A stretch of DNA of 64,000 nucleotides, from assembly GCF_000373185.1 (NCBI RefSeq), contig NZ_KB890632.1, forward strand, positions 273 through 64,272. Reading direction: 5' to 3'. The notes under the pieces are model-generated. The model did no database searches. It had not been told where the DNA came from and saw only the letters and a program-made list of their open reading frames with translations. The first letter of the stretch is position 1. Each line of letters begins with the position of its first letter. The stretch comes from Segatella paludivivens DSM 17968 = JCM 13650. GTDB taxonomy: Bacteria > Bacteroidota > Bacteroidia > Bacteroidales > Bacteroidaceae. Shown here in pieces: positions 7,668 through 17,219 of the stretch. The position numbers and the translations under genes are program-made.

Positions 7668-9938
7668 ATGATGTATGTTGAAGTCATTTTACCGCTGCCA
7701 CTTGACGGGACGTTTACATATGCCGTTGGCGATGCATTATCGTCAAAGGTAAAACCTGGTGTTCGCTTACTAGTTCCATTGGGAAAGAGTAAACGTTATA
7801 TTGGCGTAGCTGTAAGTATGATTGACGTAAAGCCTGATTTTGATGTAAAAGAGGTTGTTGATGTTTTGGATGATAAACCAGTAGTATTTCCAAATCAACT
7901 TAAATTGTGGCAATGGATTTCTAATTATTATCTGTCTCCACTTGGTGATATTTTAAAAGCAGCATTGCCTTCAGGACTAAAGACACAAGATAGTTATAAA
8001 CCTAAAACAGAACAATACGTTGGGCTAACTGAGCCATATCGTAATGAGCAAGCTTTACATATAGCTATAAATACTCTTTCTCGTGCAACTAAACAGCAAA
8101 AGGCTTTTATGGATTTTCTGGCGATGTCGCATTGGGATAGTTTGAACGGTACAACTAATACTGAAGATATTGTAGAGATAACAAAAGAAGAACTTATGAA
8201 CTTCAGTCATTGTAATGCTCCATCAATAAAGAATCTTATAGAAAGAAAAATTTTATATACATACGAGAAAGAAGTTGGAAGACTTAACAATGGGGGAGAA
8301 CCTCACTTTGAGAATATAAAGCAACTTAATAAGTTTCAGGCGAAAGCGTTTGATGAAATAAATTCTCAGTTTGAAGAAAAAAAAGTAGTTCTTTTGCATG
8401 GTGTTACTTCAAGCGGTAAAACAGAGATATACATACATCTTATTAAAAAAGCTTTAGAAGAGCATAAGCAAGTGTTATATCTATTACCTGAAATAGCGTT
8501 AACAGTGCAGATCATGGAACGACTTAAAAGAGTCTTCGGAGATCGTTTAGGCATTTATCATTCCAAATATAGTGATGCCGAAAGGGTAGAAATATGGAAT
8601 AAACAACTTTCTGAGTCTCACTATGATGTTATCCTTGGTGCCAGGAGTGCTGTCTTTTTGCCGTTTACTAACTTAGGATTGGTTATTATTGATGAAGAAC
8701 ATGAAACTAGTTTTAAACAGCAAGATCCTGCACCACGTTATCATGCCCGGAGTGCAGCTATAGTGTTGGCAGGAATGTATGGTGCAAAAACGTTACTAGG
8801 AACGGCTACACCATCTATGGAAAGCTATTACAATGCTCAACAGGGAAAGTATGGATTGGTTGAGCTGAAGAAACGTTTTGCAGGAATAGAACTTCCTGAA
8901 ATAAGAGTTATCGATATGAAGGATTTGCAGCATAGAAAGATGATGCAAGGACCTTTCTCGCCGCAGATGTTGGCTGCAATTAATGATGCTTTACAGAGTG
9001 GCAAGCAAGTAATACTGTTTCAAAATAGACGCGGATTTGCGCCTATGATTGAGTGCCGCGAATGTGGTTGGGTTCCGAAATGCTCAAATTGCGATGTGTC
9101 ACTTACTTACCATAAAAATCTAAATCAGCTTACTTGCCATTATTGTGGTTTTACATATACCGTACCAAAGGTGTGTCCTAACTGCGGCAGTGAAAAAATC
9201 AATGGTCGAGGTTATGGTACCGAAAAGATAGAAGAACGTATTTGTGATATTTTCCCTGATGCGCGAGTCGCCAGAATGGATCTTGACACTACTCGTACGC
9301 GTAATGCTTATGAGAGAATAATTACTGATTTCTCTACTGGTAAGACGAATATTCTTATCGGAACACAGATGATTAGTAAAGGACTAGACTTTGATAATGT
9401 TAGTGTGGTAGGAATACTTAATGCGGACTCAATGTTGAACTATCCTGATTTCAGGGCTTATGAACATGCTTTCATGATGATGAGCCAGGTAAGTGGGCGA
9501 GCTGGACGTAAAGGGGAACGTGGACTTGTGATGTTACAGACAAAGAGTGTAGACCTGCCCGTAATTGATCAGGTGGTTAACCATGATTTCAAGAACTTCC
9601 AGAAAGATTTACTTGATGAACGTGCTGTATTTCATTATCCTCCATTTTATCATCTTGTATATGTATTCCTAAAACATTCAAAGAATGAAGTCGTTGAATC
9701 GGCTAGCTTGGAAATGGGGGGTAGATTGAGACAGTATTTAGGTGATAGAATACTTGGCCCTGATAAGCCTGCTGTTGCTCGTGTAAAGGCTATGAATATA
9801 CGTAAGATAGTAATCAAACTAGAGAATGGTATCAATCAAAAGCAAGTAAGGGAGGTGCTGCGTTATGTTCAAAAACAAATAATGCAGGACAAACGTTACG
9901 CTGCCCTGCATATATATTATGATGTAGACCCGTTGTAG
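7668..9938 (+). CDS. priA: Primosomal protein N' (replication restart helicase PriA)
   Basis: 756 residues from ATG 7668 (ATG 7671 and GTG 7662 are alternatives). The N-terminal domain begins YVEVILPLPLDGTFTYAVG, typical for the PriA DNA-binding domain. The helicase core has Walker A GVTSSGKTE (about residue 245), DEEH Walker B (about 340) and GTATPSMES (motif III). Eight cysteines in CRECGWVPKCSNC and CHYCGFTYTVPKVCPNC (about residues 463-515) form the two zinc sites. Motifs V-VI (GTQMISKGLDF; QVSGRAGR) follow. PriA loads the replicative helicase at stalled forks. The gene runs convergently into the FadL-type gene with a two-base gap. Confidence 0.96.
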   Translation: MMYVEVILPLPLDGTFTYAVGDALSSKVKPGVRLLVPLGKSKRYIGVAVSMIDVKPDFDVKEVVDVLDDKPVVFPNQLKLWQWISNYYLSPLGDILKAALPSGLKTQDSYKPKTEQYVGLTEPYRNEQALHIAINTLSRATKQQKAFMDFLAMSHWDSLNGTTNTEDIVEITKEELMNFSHCNAPSIKNLIERKILYTYEKEVGRLNNGGEPHFENIKQLNKFQAKAFDEINSQFEEKKVVLLHGVTSSGKTEIYIHLIKKALEEHKQVLYLLPEIALTVQIMERLKRVFGDRLGIYHSKYSDAERVEIWNKQLSESHYDVILGARSAVFLPFTNLGLVIIDEEHETSFKQQDPAPRYHARSAAIVLAGMYGAKTLLGTATPSMESYYNAQQGKYGLVELKKRFAGIELPEIRVIDMKDLQHRKMMQGPFSPQMLAAINDALQSGKQVILFQNRRGFAPMIECRECGWVPKCSNCDVSLTYHKNLNQLTCHYCGFTYTVPKVCPNCGSEKINGRGYGTEKIEERICDIFPDARVARMDLDTTRTRNAYERIITDFSTGKTNILIGTQMISKGLDFDNVSVVGILNADSMLNYPDFRAYEHAFMMMSQVSGRAGRKGERGLVMLQTKSVDLPVIDQVVNHDFKNFQKDLLDERAVFHYPPFYHLVYVFLKHSKNEVVESASLEMGGRLRQYLGDRILGPDKPAVARVKAMNIRKIVIKLENGINQKQVREVLRYVQKQIMQDKRYAALHIYYDVDPL

Positions 9939-9940
9939 GT

Positions 9941-11470
9941 TTACAAGTCGATGTCAAGACCTACTCCAAGTACTTTATTTGTACGAGTGAAATCATCACT
10001 GCATTGTGCGCTGATAGAACTTCCTCCAGCAGCGATTGTCTGTGTGTATTCCTTCTTAAAGTGGCTGTAGTTAGTCCAGAAATAAGCGATATTAAGACTT
10101 GCATTCTTTGTAACTTTTATCTTTGCTCCAAAACCGTAAGAATAGCTGCTTGTTACGAAACTTATATCGTTAAGATAAGTTCCGTCACCAAGTCCGTATT
10201 TAGTGCGCTGCATACCACCACTGATTGTAATACCCTTTGTGATATCCCATTCAGCACCAGCAAGATACTCCTGTGTATTTCCAGAAAGATATTTCTGTTT
10301 GTCATTAGCCATCTTTGCGTCCTTGTCGAAGAAGAAATGATATGAAGCCATTACACGAACAGAAGGTAACACCTCGTATTGTGCTCCAAGAGTAAATAAT
10401 CCAGGAAGGTCGTTTGGAGTGTTGACTCCGTCTTTAAACAAACCTGTATCATCAACCTTAGTATCGTTTTCGATGTTCAGGTGATTAGTGAACTCCAAAC
10501 GTGTACCAATATTCAACTTTCCGTATTTAACATCAAGACCGATGATAGGAGTTATACCCCATCCTGTCTGTGTACAGTCAAGATGATGATCTGCGAAATT
10601 TGGTTGTGCTTCAGCCATTTTATTTGCTCCTGTTTGATATGCTGCAGCTGCAGCTGCCAACTGAGCCTTTACTGTTGGGTCAGTAGTTGCTGCTGCTTGT
10701 GCTGAATATGCTGCAGATTTTGTGCTGTAGTCTTTTGCTGCTGCTCCAAAGTAATCATACAGATTCTGATCCTGACCTGCAATATTTGCATGTATATTTG
10801 TGATACTACCAAAATATTTATTATATATGTAGTTGAATCTGAAACCACCATAGGCTGCTATATGTTCATTAAACTTATAAGTAGTTCCCAACTGAAGACC
10901 GAAAACATATTGCTGACCTTTTATATAGCTGTCTACGCTATATCCAGGACTCGTTGTTGTGATTCCCATCTTCTGAAGCATTGCAGGAATAAGAGCAACC
11001 TGACGTTCAAAAGAACCTAAGCCGTCATTAAACGTACATTTACCACCGCCACCAATTAGTGAGAATCCCATTTGAAATCCCCATTTATCGTAGTTCTTTG
11101 CTACCTGGAATGAAGGAATAAAAGGCACAGAAGCCTCTCCTTTGAACTTTTTGTTGCCATTCTCATCACCGCCGTTCATTTTTAATGGCTGGTAATATGG
11201 TGTTCCTTGTAATCCAGGTATTGTCATTCCACTTACTATAGTACGTGTTTGATATGCATTCTGAACGTTGAAAGATAGGTGTAATCCTTTGCTTAGAAAA
11301 GCTACACCAGCAGGGTTCGAATAAACACCGTCAATGCCAATTGCACCATCACGTGCGAAGTTGCGATTGAATGCAATGTTGTTGTTTGTGTTTGTGAGCA
11401 GTCCGCCAGCCCAAATTGATTGTGAAGCAGAAACTGCAAGTGCTATAAAAGCAAATTTTAATTTATTCAT
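9941..11470 (-). CDS. FadL/OmpP1/TodX family outer-membrane transporter
   Basis: 509 residues with a signal peptide (N-terminus MNKLKFAFIALAVSASQSIW, cleavage after WAG). The mature start has the FadL-like pattern NNNIAFNRNFARDGAIGIDG and then YSNPAGVAFL, the conserved NPAG motif. The barrel ends GVGLDIDL. FadL-type porins carry hydrophobic compounds such as fatty acids across the outer membrane; the substrate here is unknown. Residues about 243-289 form an alanine-rich, Q/T/K-containing segment (AAKDYSTKSAAYSAQAAATT and onward) that looks like a helical extracellular or plug insertion. It has its own promoter at 11498-11531 and no terminator hairpin between it and priA. Confidence 0.9.
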   Translation of the reverse strand: MNKLKFAFIALAVSASQSIWAGGLLTNTNNNIAFNRNFARDGAIGIDGVYSNPAGVAFLSKGLHLSFNVQNAYQTRTIVSGMTIPGLQGTPYYQPLKMNGGDENGNKKFKGEASVPFIPSFQVAKNYDKWGFQMGFSLIGGGGKCTFNDGLGSFERQVALIPAMLQKMGITTTSPGYSVDSYIKGQQYVFGLQLGTTYKFNEHIAAYGGFRFNYIYNKYFGSITNIHANIAGQDQNLYDYFGAAAKDYSTKSAAYSAQAAATTDPTVKAQLAAAAAAYQTGANKMAEAQPNFADHHLDCTQTGWGITPIIGLDVKYGKLNIGTRLEFTNHLNIENDTKVDDTGLFKDGVNTPNDLPGLFTLGAQYEVLPSVRVMASYHFFFDKDAKMANDKQKYLSGNTQEYLAGAEWDITKGITISGGMQRTKYGLGDGTYLNDISFVTSSYSYGFGAKIKVTKNASLNIAYFWTNYSHFKKEYTQTIAAGGSSISAQCSDDFTRTNKVLGVGLDIDL

Positions 11471-11497
11471 TTTAAAAACCTATAAAAAAATTCGTCG

Positions 11498-11531
11498 CAA
11501 AGTTACCTGAATTGTTCTAAATGCAACAAAA
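11498..11531 (-). promoter_or_regulatory. Bacteroidetes-type promoter for the FadL-type gene
   Basis: On the minus strand, TAACTTTG (11498-11505) is a perfect -7 box and GTTG/TTTTG (11524-11531) lies 18-21 bases upstream. The ATG is 28 bases downstream at 11470. Confidence 0.7.
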
Positions 11532-11636
11532 TATGCTGTTTATTTAAAACCAGTTAACAAATGCGAACGAAATTTATGCTCATATAGGCGATTTTGTGCA
11601 GGAATGTTGCACGCATTAAAAAATAATGTGCAACAA

Positions 11637-13715
11637 CTATACAGAGAAAGTATCAGGTATGGTATTTTTCTTAAGTTCAGGATATTGTATTCTAGTATGG
11701 TAAATTGCTTTCAGACGTTCTATTAGAATGTGTTTTGCAACACTTATATCACGGAATGTGATAGGACATTCTGTGAAATATCCAGCTGACACTTTTTCGT
11801 CAATTAGTTTGTTTACCAGATTGCTTATGCTTTCTTCGGTATATTCTTCCAAAGATCTCGAAGCTGCTTCTGTGGTATCAGCCATCATAAGTATAGCCTG
11901 TTCACGAGTGAATGGATTTGGCCCAGGATATTCAAATATCTTTTCGTCAACTTCTTCGTCAGGGTGTTCGTTCTTGTATTTAATATAGAAATATTTTGCC
12001 ATACTCTTGCCATGATGCGTTAGTATGAAATCTTTTATTATGTTTGGTAAGCCATATTTTTCGGCAAGTTTTACTCCGTCGTTAACGTGGCTAATAATAA
12101 TTCTTGCACTTTCTTCACAGCGCATGTTGTTGTGAGGATTCACACCAGCTTGGTTCTCTGTAAAGAATACAGGATTTAAAATCTTTCCTATGTCATGATA
12201 TAATGCACCCGTACGCACGAGTAGACTTTCAGCACCAATTTTGTTTGCTATTTCCGCAGCCAGATTTCCCACTGTTATAGAGTGTTGGAATGTACCCGGA
12301 GCTATTTCGCTTAGATCTCTAAGTATACCTCTGTTAGTGTTTGAAAGTTCGAATAGTGAAACGTCTGATACAAATCCGAACGTCCTTTCTATCAAGTACA
12401 TCAATGGATATGCAAGCAAAAGGAATATTCCGTTGAATACAAAGTGCAAATACATGTCATGGTCCATTTTCAATACATCGTTGTTCTGTATCATCTGCAA
12501 AGCAAAATACACAACGATACTTCCTATATTCACTAATAACGCCGTTTTGAAAACCTGTGCCCTCTTTGACATTTCTCTAAGTGAGTATATCGCAATTAGT
12601 CCTGCAACTAGTTGGATAATGATAAATTCATATTGATATTTCACGGCTGCTGCACATATCAGAACCATTGTGGCATGGGCAATGAACGCCGTTCGCGAAT
12701 CCATGAATACACGTACAAAAATAGGAACCATGGCAAACGGTATAATATACACACTAAATATGTTATGCACCATCATTATTGATACTAAAACCGGAAATAT
12801 AGTTATGATGGAATAGAGCATCATAATGCTTCGAGGCTTAGAAAAATAATCTTGCCGGAATAGTCCGAGATATATTGTTAGTAGCGTAATCAATATGGTT
12901 ACATACATTATCTGTCCTATAAGGGTGCTTGTAATCTCGGTTACAGTGGCATTGCGTCGCTGCATTTCACGTTCAAACGAACTCAAAACCCTGTATGTAT
13001 ATTCATCAATAATTTCACCTCTATCAATGATTTTCTGTCCGCTCATAACCATTCCGCTTGCAAGGGGAATACTCCCTAACAGATCGTTCCTTTCGGCATT
13101 ACATCTACTTTTGTCGTAAGTTAGGTTTGCTGCAATATAATCAGTAAGGTTGCACTTTTGTAATTCCAGTCTGTATTTAGCAAGTTCTTTATCTTTAAGC
13201 AGTTCTTCGTATGCAGTCATGGTAGAGTATACCTTGTTTATCTGAACACTTCTTGCTTGTTTTCCCATCACAACTCTAACCAAGTTTGTAGTATCTCTTG
13301 CCATACTACTGTATTCTGGCGTGTTTATAATTCCTGTTTGATATATTTTTAGTAGTTTATTAGCGATAATATTTATGTATTCAACTGGCATTCCTTCTAC
13401 TCCCGACTTAAAATCGTTTTTGAATTTAGCGATTTCGTTTCGCGCAATATTCATATTGAAGTTGTAGTATGGCTCGAAATGTTTCAGCATAGAGTCTTGC
13501 TCAGACTTTATATTTTCGTCAGTTTTGTAGATTGGAAAATCAAATTTAGCAATGAATGAACCATACATCCATGGTTTACCAATGTCATATTTCATTCTTT
13601 GTGCTTCATTGCGTGGCATAAACCAAACAATTACCAAAACCGAAATGGCGATCAGAGCAATTCGCGTAAAAATATTGCGCCAATATTTACTCTCGTATTT
13701 CATTATTATATTCAT
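11637..13715 (-). CDS. 7TMR-HD phosphohydrolase, PgpH/YqfF family (probable c-di-AMP phosphodiesterase)
   Basis: 692 residues from ATG 13715; ATG 13703 (MKYESKYWR) is an equally good start. Order: a transmembrane helix at about 17-33, a large extracytoplasmic 7TMR-HDED-type domain (about 35-265), about seven hydrophobic helices (270-460), then a cytoplasmic HD domain. The HD motif is GALYHDIGKILNP at about residue 500, preceded by GTFQHSITVGNLA and followed by HHG (THHGKSMAKYF), as in PgpH. PgpH enzymes hydrolyse c-di-AMP in Listeria, so a role in c-di-AMP turnover is inferred from the family. It stands alone, divergent from gltX; only a weak -7 element (TATTTTCG, 13744-13751) is visible. Confidence 0.9.
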   Translation of the reverse strand: MNIIMKYESKYWRNIFTRIALIAISVLVIVWFMPRNEAQRMKYDIGKPWMYGSFIAKFDFPIYKTDENIKSEQDSMLKHFEPYYNFNMNIARNEIAKFKNDFKSGVEGMPVEYINIIANKLLKIYQTGIINTPEYSSMARDTTNLVRVVMGKQARSVQINKVYSTMTAYEELLKDKELAKYRLELQKCNLTDYIAANLTYDKSRCNAERNDLLGSIPLASGMVMSGQKIIDRGEIIDEYTYRVLSSFEREMQRRNATVTEITSTLIGQIMYVTILITLLTIYLGLFRQDYFSKPRSIMMLYSIITIFPVLVSIMMVHNIFSVYIIPFAMVPIFVRVFMDSRTAFIAHATMVLICAAAVKYQYEFIIIQLVAGLIAIYSLREMSKRAQVFKTALLVNIGSIVVYFALQMIQNNDVLKMDHDMYLHFVFNGIFLLLAYPLMYLIERTFGFVSDVSLFELSNTNRGILRDLSEIAPGTFQHSITVGNLAAEIANKIGAESLLVRTGALYHDIGKILNPVFFTENQAGVNPHNNMRCEESARIIISHVNDGVKLAEKYGLPNIIKDFILTHHGKSMAKYFYIKYKNEHPDEEVDEKIFEYPGPNPFTREQAILMMADTTEAASRSLEEYTEESISNLVNKLIDEKVSAGYFTECPITFRDISVAKHILIERLKAIYHTRIQYPELKKNTIPDTFSV

Positions 13716-13784
13716 TATTACTTGTATTATCTGTTTTACAATGCGAAAATACTAAAAAAATACGCAATACTGAAAAAAATATAT

Positions 13785-13792
13785 TAATTTTG
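13785..13792 (+). promoter_or_regulatory. -7 promoter element for gltX-waaA
   Basis: TAATTTTG matches TAnnTTTG and lies 22 bases before the gltX ATG. No convincing -33 TTTG is seen at the usual distance. Confidence 0.5.
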
Positions 13793-13814
13793 CACAAAAT
13801 TATTATCTTTAGAT

Positions 13815-15332
13815 ATGTCAGAAAGAAAAGTGAGGGTGCGTTTTGCACCTAGTCCGACTGGTGCTTTGCATATCGGCGGTGTGCGCACAGCCCTTTATAA
13901 TTACCTCTTTGCACGTCAGCATGGAGGTGAACTTGTATTCAGAATAGAAGATACAGACTCTCATCGTTTTGTTGAAGGTGCCGAGGAATATATTCTTGAG
14001 TCATTCCGTTGGCTTGGTATAAAGTTTGATGAAGGTGTTAGTTTCGGTGGTAAACATGGACCGTATCGTCAGAGTGAACGCCGTGATATTTATAAGCAGT
14101 ATGTTAAGCAGTTACTTGACAACGGCAATGCTTATGTCGCTTTTGATACTCCAGAGGAATTGGAGGCAAAACACACTGAAATACATAACTTTCAATATGA
14201 TGCTCATACTCGTCTTTTGATGCGTAATTCGCTTACTCTTTCAAAAGAGGAAGTTGATAAGTTGATTGAAGATGGTGTTCAATATACAGTTCGTTTTAAA
14301 ATTGAACCAGGAGTTGATGTTCACGTCAATGATATGATTCGTGGTGATGTCGTTATTAAAAGTGATATCCTTGATGACAAAGTGCTTTATAAGAGTGCTG
14401 ATGAACTTCCTACTTATCACTTGGCTAATATCGTTGATGACCACTTGATGGAAATCACTCATGTTATCCGTGGTGAGGAATGGTTGCCTAGTGCGCCATT
14501 GCACGTATTGCTCTATAGAGCTTTCGGTTGGGAAGAAACAATGCCACGCTTTGCGCATCTTCCATTGCTATTGAAGCCAGAAGGTAAAGGCAAACTAAGT
14601 AAGCGTGATGGTGACCGTCTTGGTTTCCCTGTATTCCCATTGGAATGGCATGACCCTAAGACTGGTGAGATTTCATCAGGTTATCGTGAAAATGGTTACT
14701 TCCCAGAGGCTGTTGTTAACTTCTTAGCTCTTCTTGGTTGGAATCCTGGTACAGAACAGGAACTATTCTCACTTGATGAACTGGTTAAAGTGTTTGATAT
14801 CAGTAGATGTTCAAAAGCAGGTGCTAAGTTTGATTTTCAGAAAGGCATTTGGTTTAATCATGAGTATATTCTTCGCAAAAGCGATGATGAGATAGCTGCA
14901 TTATTTGCGCCTATTGTTGCCGATAATGGAGTTAATGAAACTATAGAAAGAATCACAGAGGTTGTTCATATGATGAAGGACCGTGTGAATTTCGTAAATG
15001 AATTGTGGCCATTATGTTCTTTCTTCTTTGTTCAACCGTCTGAGTATGATGAAAAGACGGTGAAGAAGCGTTGGAAAGAATATTCAGCTCAGCAGATGAC
15101 AGAATTGGCAGAAGTTCTTGAGGGTATCGAGGATTTCTCTGTAGAATGTCAGGAGTCTGTTGTTATGAAGTGGGTAGAAGAAAAAGAATATAAGTTGGGT
15201 GACGTTATGAATGCGTTCCGACTAACTCTTGTTGGCATAGGAAAGGGACCGGGGATGTTTGATATTTCCGCCTTCCTTGGAAAGGAAGAGACTCTAATGC
15301 GTTTGCGTAAGGCAATCGAAGTATTGAAGTAA
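13815..15332 (+). CDS. gltX: Glutamate--tRNA ligase
   Basis: 505 residues, full length for a bacterial GluRS. The class I signature is [20 protein letters not shown] (residues 13-32, HIGG at 19-22), and the KMSKS-type loop is [14 protein letters not shown] at about 257-270. It charges tRNA-Glu with glutamate in the cytoplasm. The Bacteroidetes form has an insertion after KLSKRDG ([20 protein letters not shown]) before the anticodon-binding domain, seen here. waaA follows after 32 bases and is probably in the same transcript. Confidence 0.97.
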   Translation: MSERKVRVRFAPSPTGALHIGGVRTALYNYLFARQHGGELVFRIEDTDSHRFVEGAEEYILESFRWLGIKFDEGVSFGGKHGPYRQSERRDIYKQYVKQLLDNGNAYVAFDTPEELEAKHTEIHNFQYDAHTRLLMRNSLTLSKEEVDKLIEDGVQYTVRFKIEPGVDVHVNDMIRGDVVIKSDILDDKVLYKSADELPTYHLANIVDDHLMEITHVIRGEEWLPSAPLHVLLYRAFGWEETMPRFAHLPLLLKPEGKGKLSKRDGDRLGFPVFPLEWHDPKTGEISSGYRENGYFPEAVVNFLALLGWNPGTEQELFSLDELVKVFDISRCSKAGAKFDFQKGIWFNHEYILRKSDDEIAALFAPIVADNGVNETIERITEVVHMMKDRVNFVNELWPLCSFFFVQPSEYDEKTVKKRWKEYSAQQMTELAEVLEGIEDFSVECQESVVMKWVEEKEYKLGDVMNAFRLTLVGIGKGPGMFDISAFLGKEETLMRLRKAIEVLK

Positions 15333-15364
15333 CTAACAACAAGAAGAAATAACCATCAGAGATA

Positions 15365-16588
15365 GTGTATAATATAATAATATACCTTTATCTTTTAGGG
15401 GTGGCAATCGCAAGCCTCTTTAGTAAGAAAGTTAAGAAAATGTGGGCTGGCGAACGCAAGGCCATAGATATCTTGAAAGAGGAAGTTGATCCAGATGCTA
15501 AATACATCTGGTTTCATGCAGCTTCACTTGGAGAGTTTGAACAGGGGCGACCGTTGATAGAAAGTATACGTAAAGATTATCCTGAATACAAGATACTTCT
15601 TACTTTCTTTTCTCCTTCTGGTTATGAGGTGAGAAAAAACTATGAGGGTGCAGATATCATTTGTTACCTGCCTTTGGATACAATACGCAATGCGCGCCGT
15701 TTCCTTCGTGCAGTTAGACCAGTGATGGCATTCTTTATAAAGTATGAATTCTGGTATAATTACTTGCATATACTAAAGCATCGAAATATACCTGTATACA
15801 GTGTAAGCAGTATTTTCCGTCCGGATCAGGTGTTCTTTAAATGGTATGGTCGCCAGTATCGCACTGTATTGAAATGTTTCACGCATTTCTTTGTGCAAAA
15901 TAATGAGAGCAAGGAATTGCTTGGTAAATTTGGTATAACAGAAGTTGATGTCGTTGGTGACACACGTTTCGATCGTGTTCTCCAAATTAAAGAAGCCAGC
16001 AAGCATTTGCCAATTGTAGAGAGCTTCACCAAAAATGCTAAAAAGGTTTTTGTTGCGGGTTCTTCATGGCAGCCTGATGAGGACATATTCCTTAAGTATT
16101 TCAATGATAAAAAAGATTGGAAACTTATCATTGCGCCTCATGTGATTGGCGAGGATCATTTAAAACAGATTCTTAACCATGTTGAAGGTCGCAAAGTGGT
16201 GCGCTATACCCAAGCTACTGTAGACAATGTTGCTGATGCTGAGATATTGATTATCGACTGTTTCGGTCTATTGTCTTCTATTTATAATTATGGTACGGTA
16301 TCTTATGTCGGCGGAGGTTTCGGCGTTGGAATCCATAACGTATTAGAAGCTGCAGTATGGGACATTCCTGTTATCTTTGGTCCAAACAATAAGCATTTCC
16401 AAGAAGCTCAGGGACTAATGAAGGCAAACGGAGGATTCGAGATTACAGATTATGACAGTTTCTGTGAGTTCATGTCAAAGTTTGAAAATGGAGATGAATT
16501 CTTAGAGAACTCTGGTAAGTCGGCTGGTAAGTTTGTTATGAGCCTTTCTGGAGCATCAAAGAAGGTGATATCATATATATCTTTATGA
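15365..16588 (+). CDS. waaA: 3-deoxy-D-manno-octulosonic acid (Kdo) transferase
   Basis: 407 residues from a GTG start at 15365 (MYNIIIYLYLLGVAIASLFS). This hydrophobic N-terminus is the membrane anchor of the family. Motifs follow the WaaA/KdtA order: WFHAASLGEFEQGRPLI with the catalytic-type glutamate at about residue 57-60, KYEFWYN at about 125, VAGSSWQPDED at about 230, and SYVGGGFGVGIHNVLEAAV plus GPNNKHFQEA near the end (GT-B fold, GT30 family). The enzyme adds Kdo to lipid IVA on the cytoplasmic face of the inner membrane. It lies 32 bases after gltX. Confidence 0.95.
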   Translation: MYNIIIYLYLLGVAIASLFSKKVKKMWAGERKAIDILKEEVDPDAKYIWFHAASLGEFEQGRPLIESIRKDYPEYKILLTFFSPSGYEVRKNYEGADIICYLPLDTIRNARRFLRAVRPVMAFFIKYEFWYNYLHILKHRNIPVYSVSSIFRPDQVFFKWYGRQYRTVLKCFTHFFVQNNESKELLGKFGITEVDVVGDTRFDRVLQIKEASKHLPIVESFTKNAKKVFVAGSSWQPDEDIFLKYFNDKKDWKLIIAPHVIGEDHLKQILNHVEGRKVVRYTQATVDNVADAEILIIDCFGLLSSIYNYGTVSYVGGGFGVGIHNVLEAAVWDIPVIFGPNNKHFQEAQGLMKANGGFEITDYDSFCEFMSKFENGDEFLENSGKSAGKFVMSLSGASKKVISYISL

Positions 16589-16600
16589 TAAAAAATAAAT

Positions 16601-16638
16601 AAAAAATAGCGGTTCTACAAGGGAACCGCTATTTTTTT
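16601..16638. terminator. Bidirectional terminator between waaA and the nitroreductase gene
   Basis: A long stem (left arm 16601-16615, right arm 16623-16637, core AGCGGTTC/GAACCGCT) flanked by an A run on the left and a T run on the right. It can terminate waaA on the plus strand and the convergent nitroreductase gene on the minus strand. The nitroreductase stop codon lies at its edge. Confidence 0.88.
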
Positions 16639-17161
16639 ATTTTATAATTCTGTAATAGTCTTCTTTTCTTGGTTTCACAGTGTGAGGGTGAGCTGAAGCA
16701 TAGCCAAGTGATATTGCTCCGATTCCAACAACATCGTCAGGTAGTTTCCATTCTTTAAGTAACTGTTTACCTTCTTCTGTTTTAAACATTGCATCTTCAC
16801 GGTTAATCCAACAGCTTGCCAGTCCTATTGAGTGAGCGGCAAGCATCATATTGCCGATAACCAGACTCCCGTCTTTTATGTTGTTTCCCCAATTAGCAGA
16901 GCCAAACACAATTACTATTGTTGGTGCTCCGTAGTAGGGATCGGCTTCTGTTTCCATAACCTTTGCGTTCATTCTTCTCAGTTTATCACATGTTTCTTTG
17001 TTTTGAACTGCTACTATCCACGAGTCTTGCTTTCCCTTTCCTGTTGCAGCCCAAGTTCCAGCTTCAAGTATGGTTTTCAGTTCCTCGTCGTTTATTTGAT
17101 CAGGCTTGAAACGTCTAATGCTTCGACGTTCTCTAATAGCTTTTAAAACTTCGTTGTCCAT
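16637..17161 (-). CDS. Nitroreductase family protein
   Basis: 174 residues, the compact single-domain FMN-dependent nitroreductase fold. The start motif AIRERRSIRRFKPDQI is typical for FMN phosphate binding, and the middle has WAATGKGKQDSW and GNMMLAAHSIGLASCWINRE, also typical. These enzymes use NAD(P)H to reduce nitro-compounds, quinones or flavins; the substrate cannot be told from sequence. A -7 element (TAAATTTG) lies 27-34 bases upstream, so it can be transcribed independently of the M16 peptidase gene, which ends 58 bases upstream on the same strand. Confidence 0.92.
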   Translation of the reverse strand: MDNEVLKAIRERRSIRRFKPDQINDEELKTILEAGTWAATGKGKQDSWIVAVQNKETCDKLRRMNAKVMETEADPYYGAPTIVIVFGSANWGNNIKDGSLVIGNMMLAAHSIGLASCWINREDAMFKTEEGKQLLKEWKLPDDVVGIGAISLGYASAHPHTVKPRKEDYYRIIK

Positions 17162-17187
17162 AATCGTAATTCTTTAAAGTGAAGTGA

Positions 17188-17195
17188 CAAATTTA
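17188..17195 (-). promoter_or_regulatory. -7 promoter element for the nitroreductase gene
   Basis: On the minus strand the bases read TAAATTTG, a perfect TAnnTTTG. It sits in the 58-base gap between the M16 peptidase stop and the nitroreductase ATG. No -33 box is clear. Confidence 0.45.
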
Positions 17196-17219
17196 CTAAT
17201 TTATTTTAACTTATGGTCA

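Noticed and set aside
10004..10345. Cysteine-rich 113-codon frame antisense to the FadL-type gene
   Set aside because: The FadL-type frame is well supported by signal peptide, NPAG motif and promoter; the antisense frame is a shadow.
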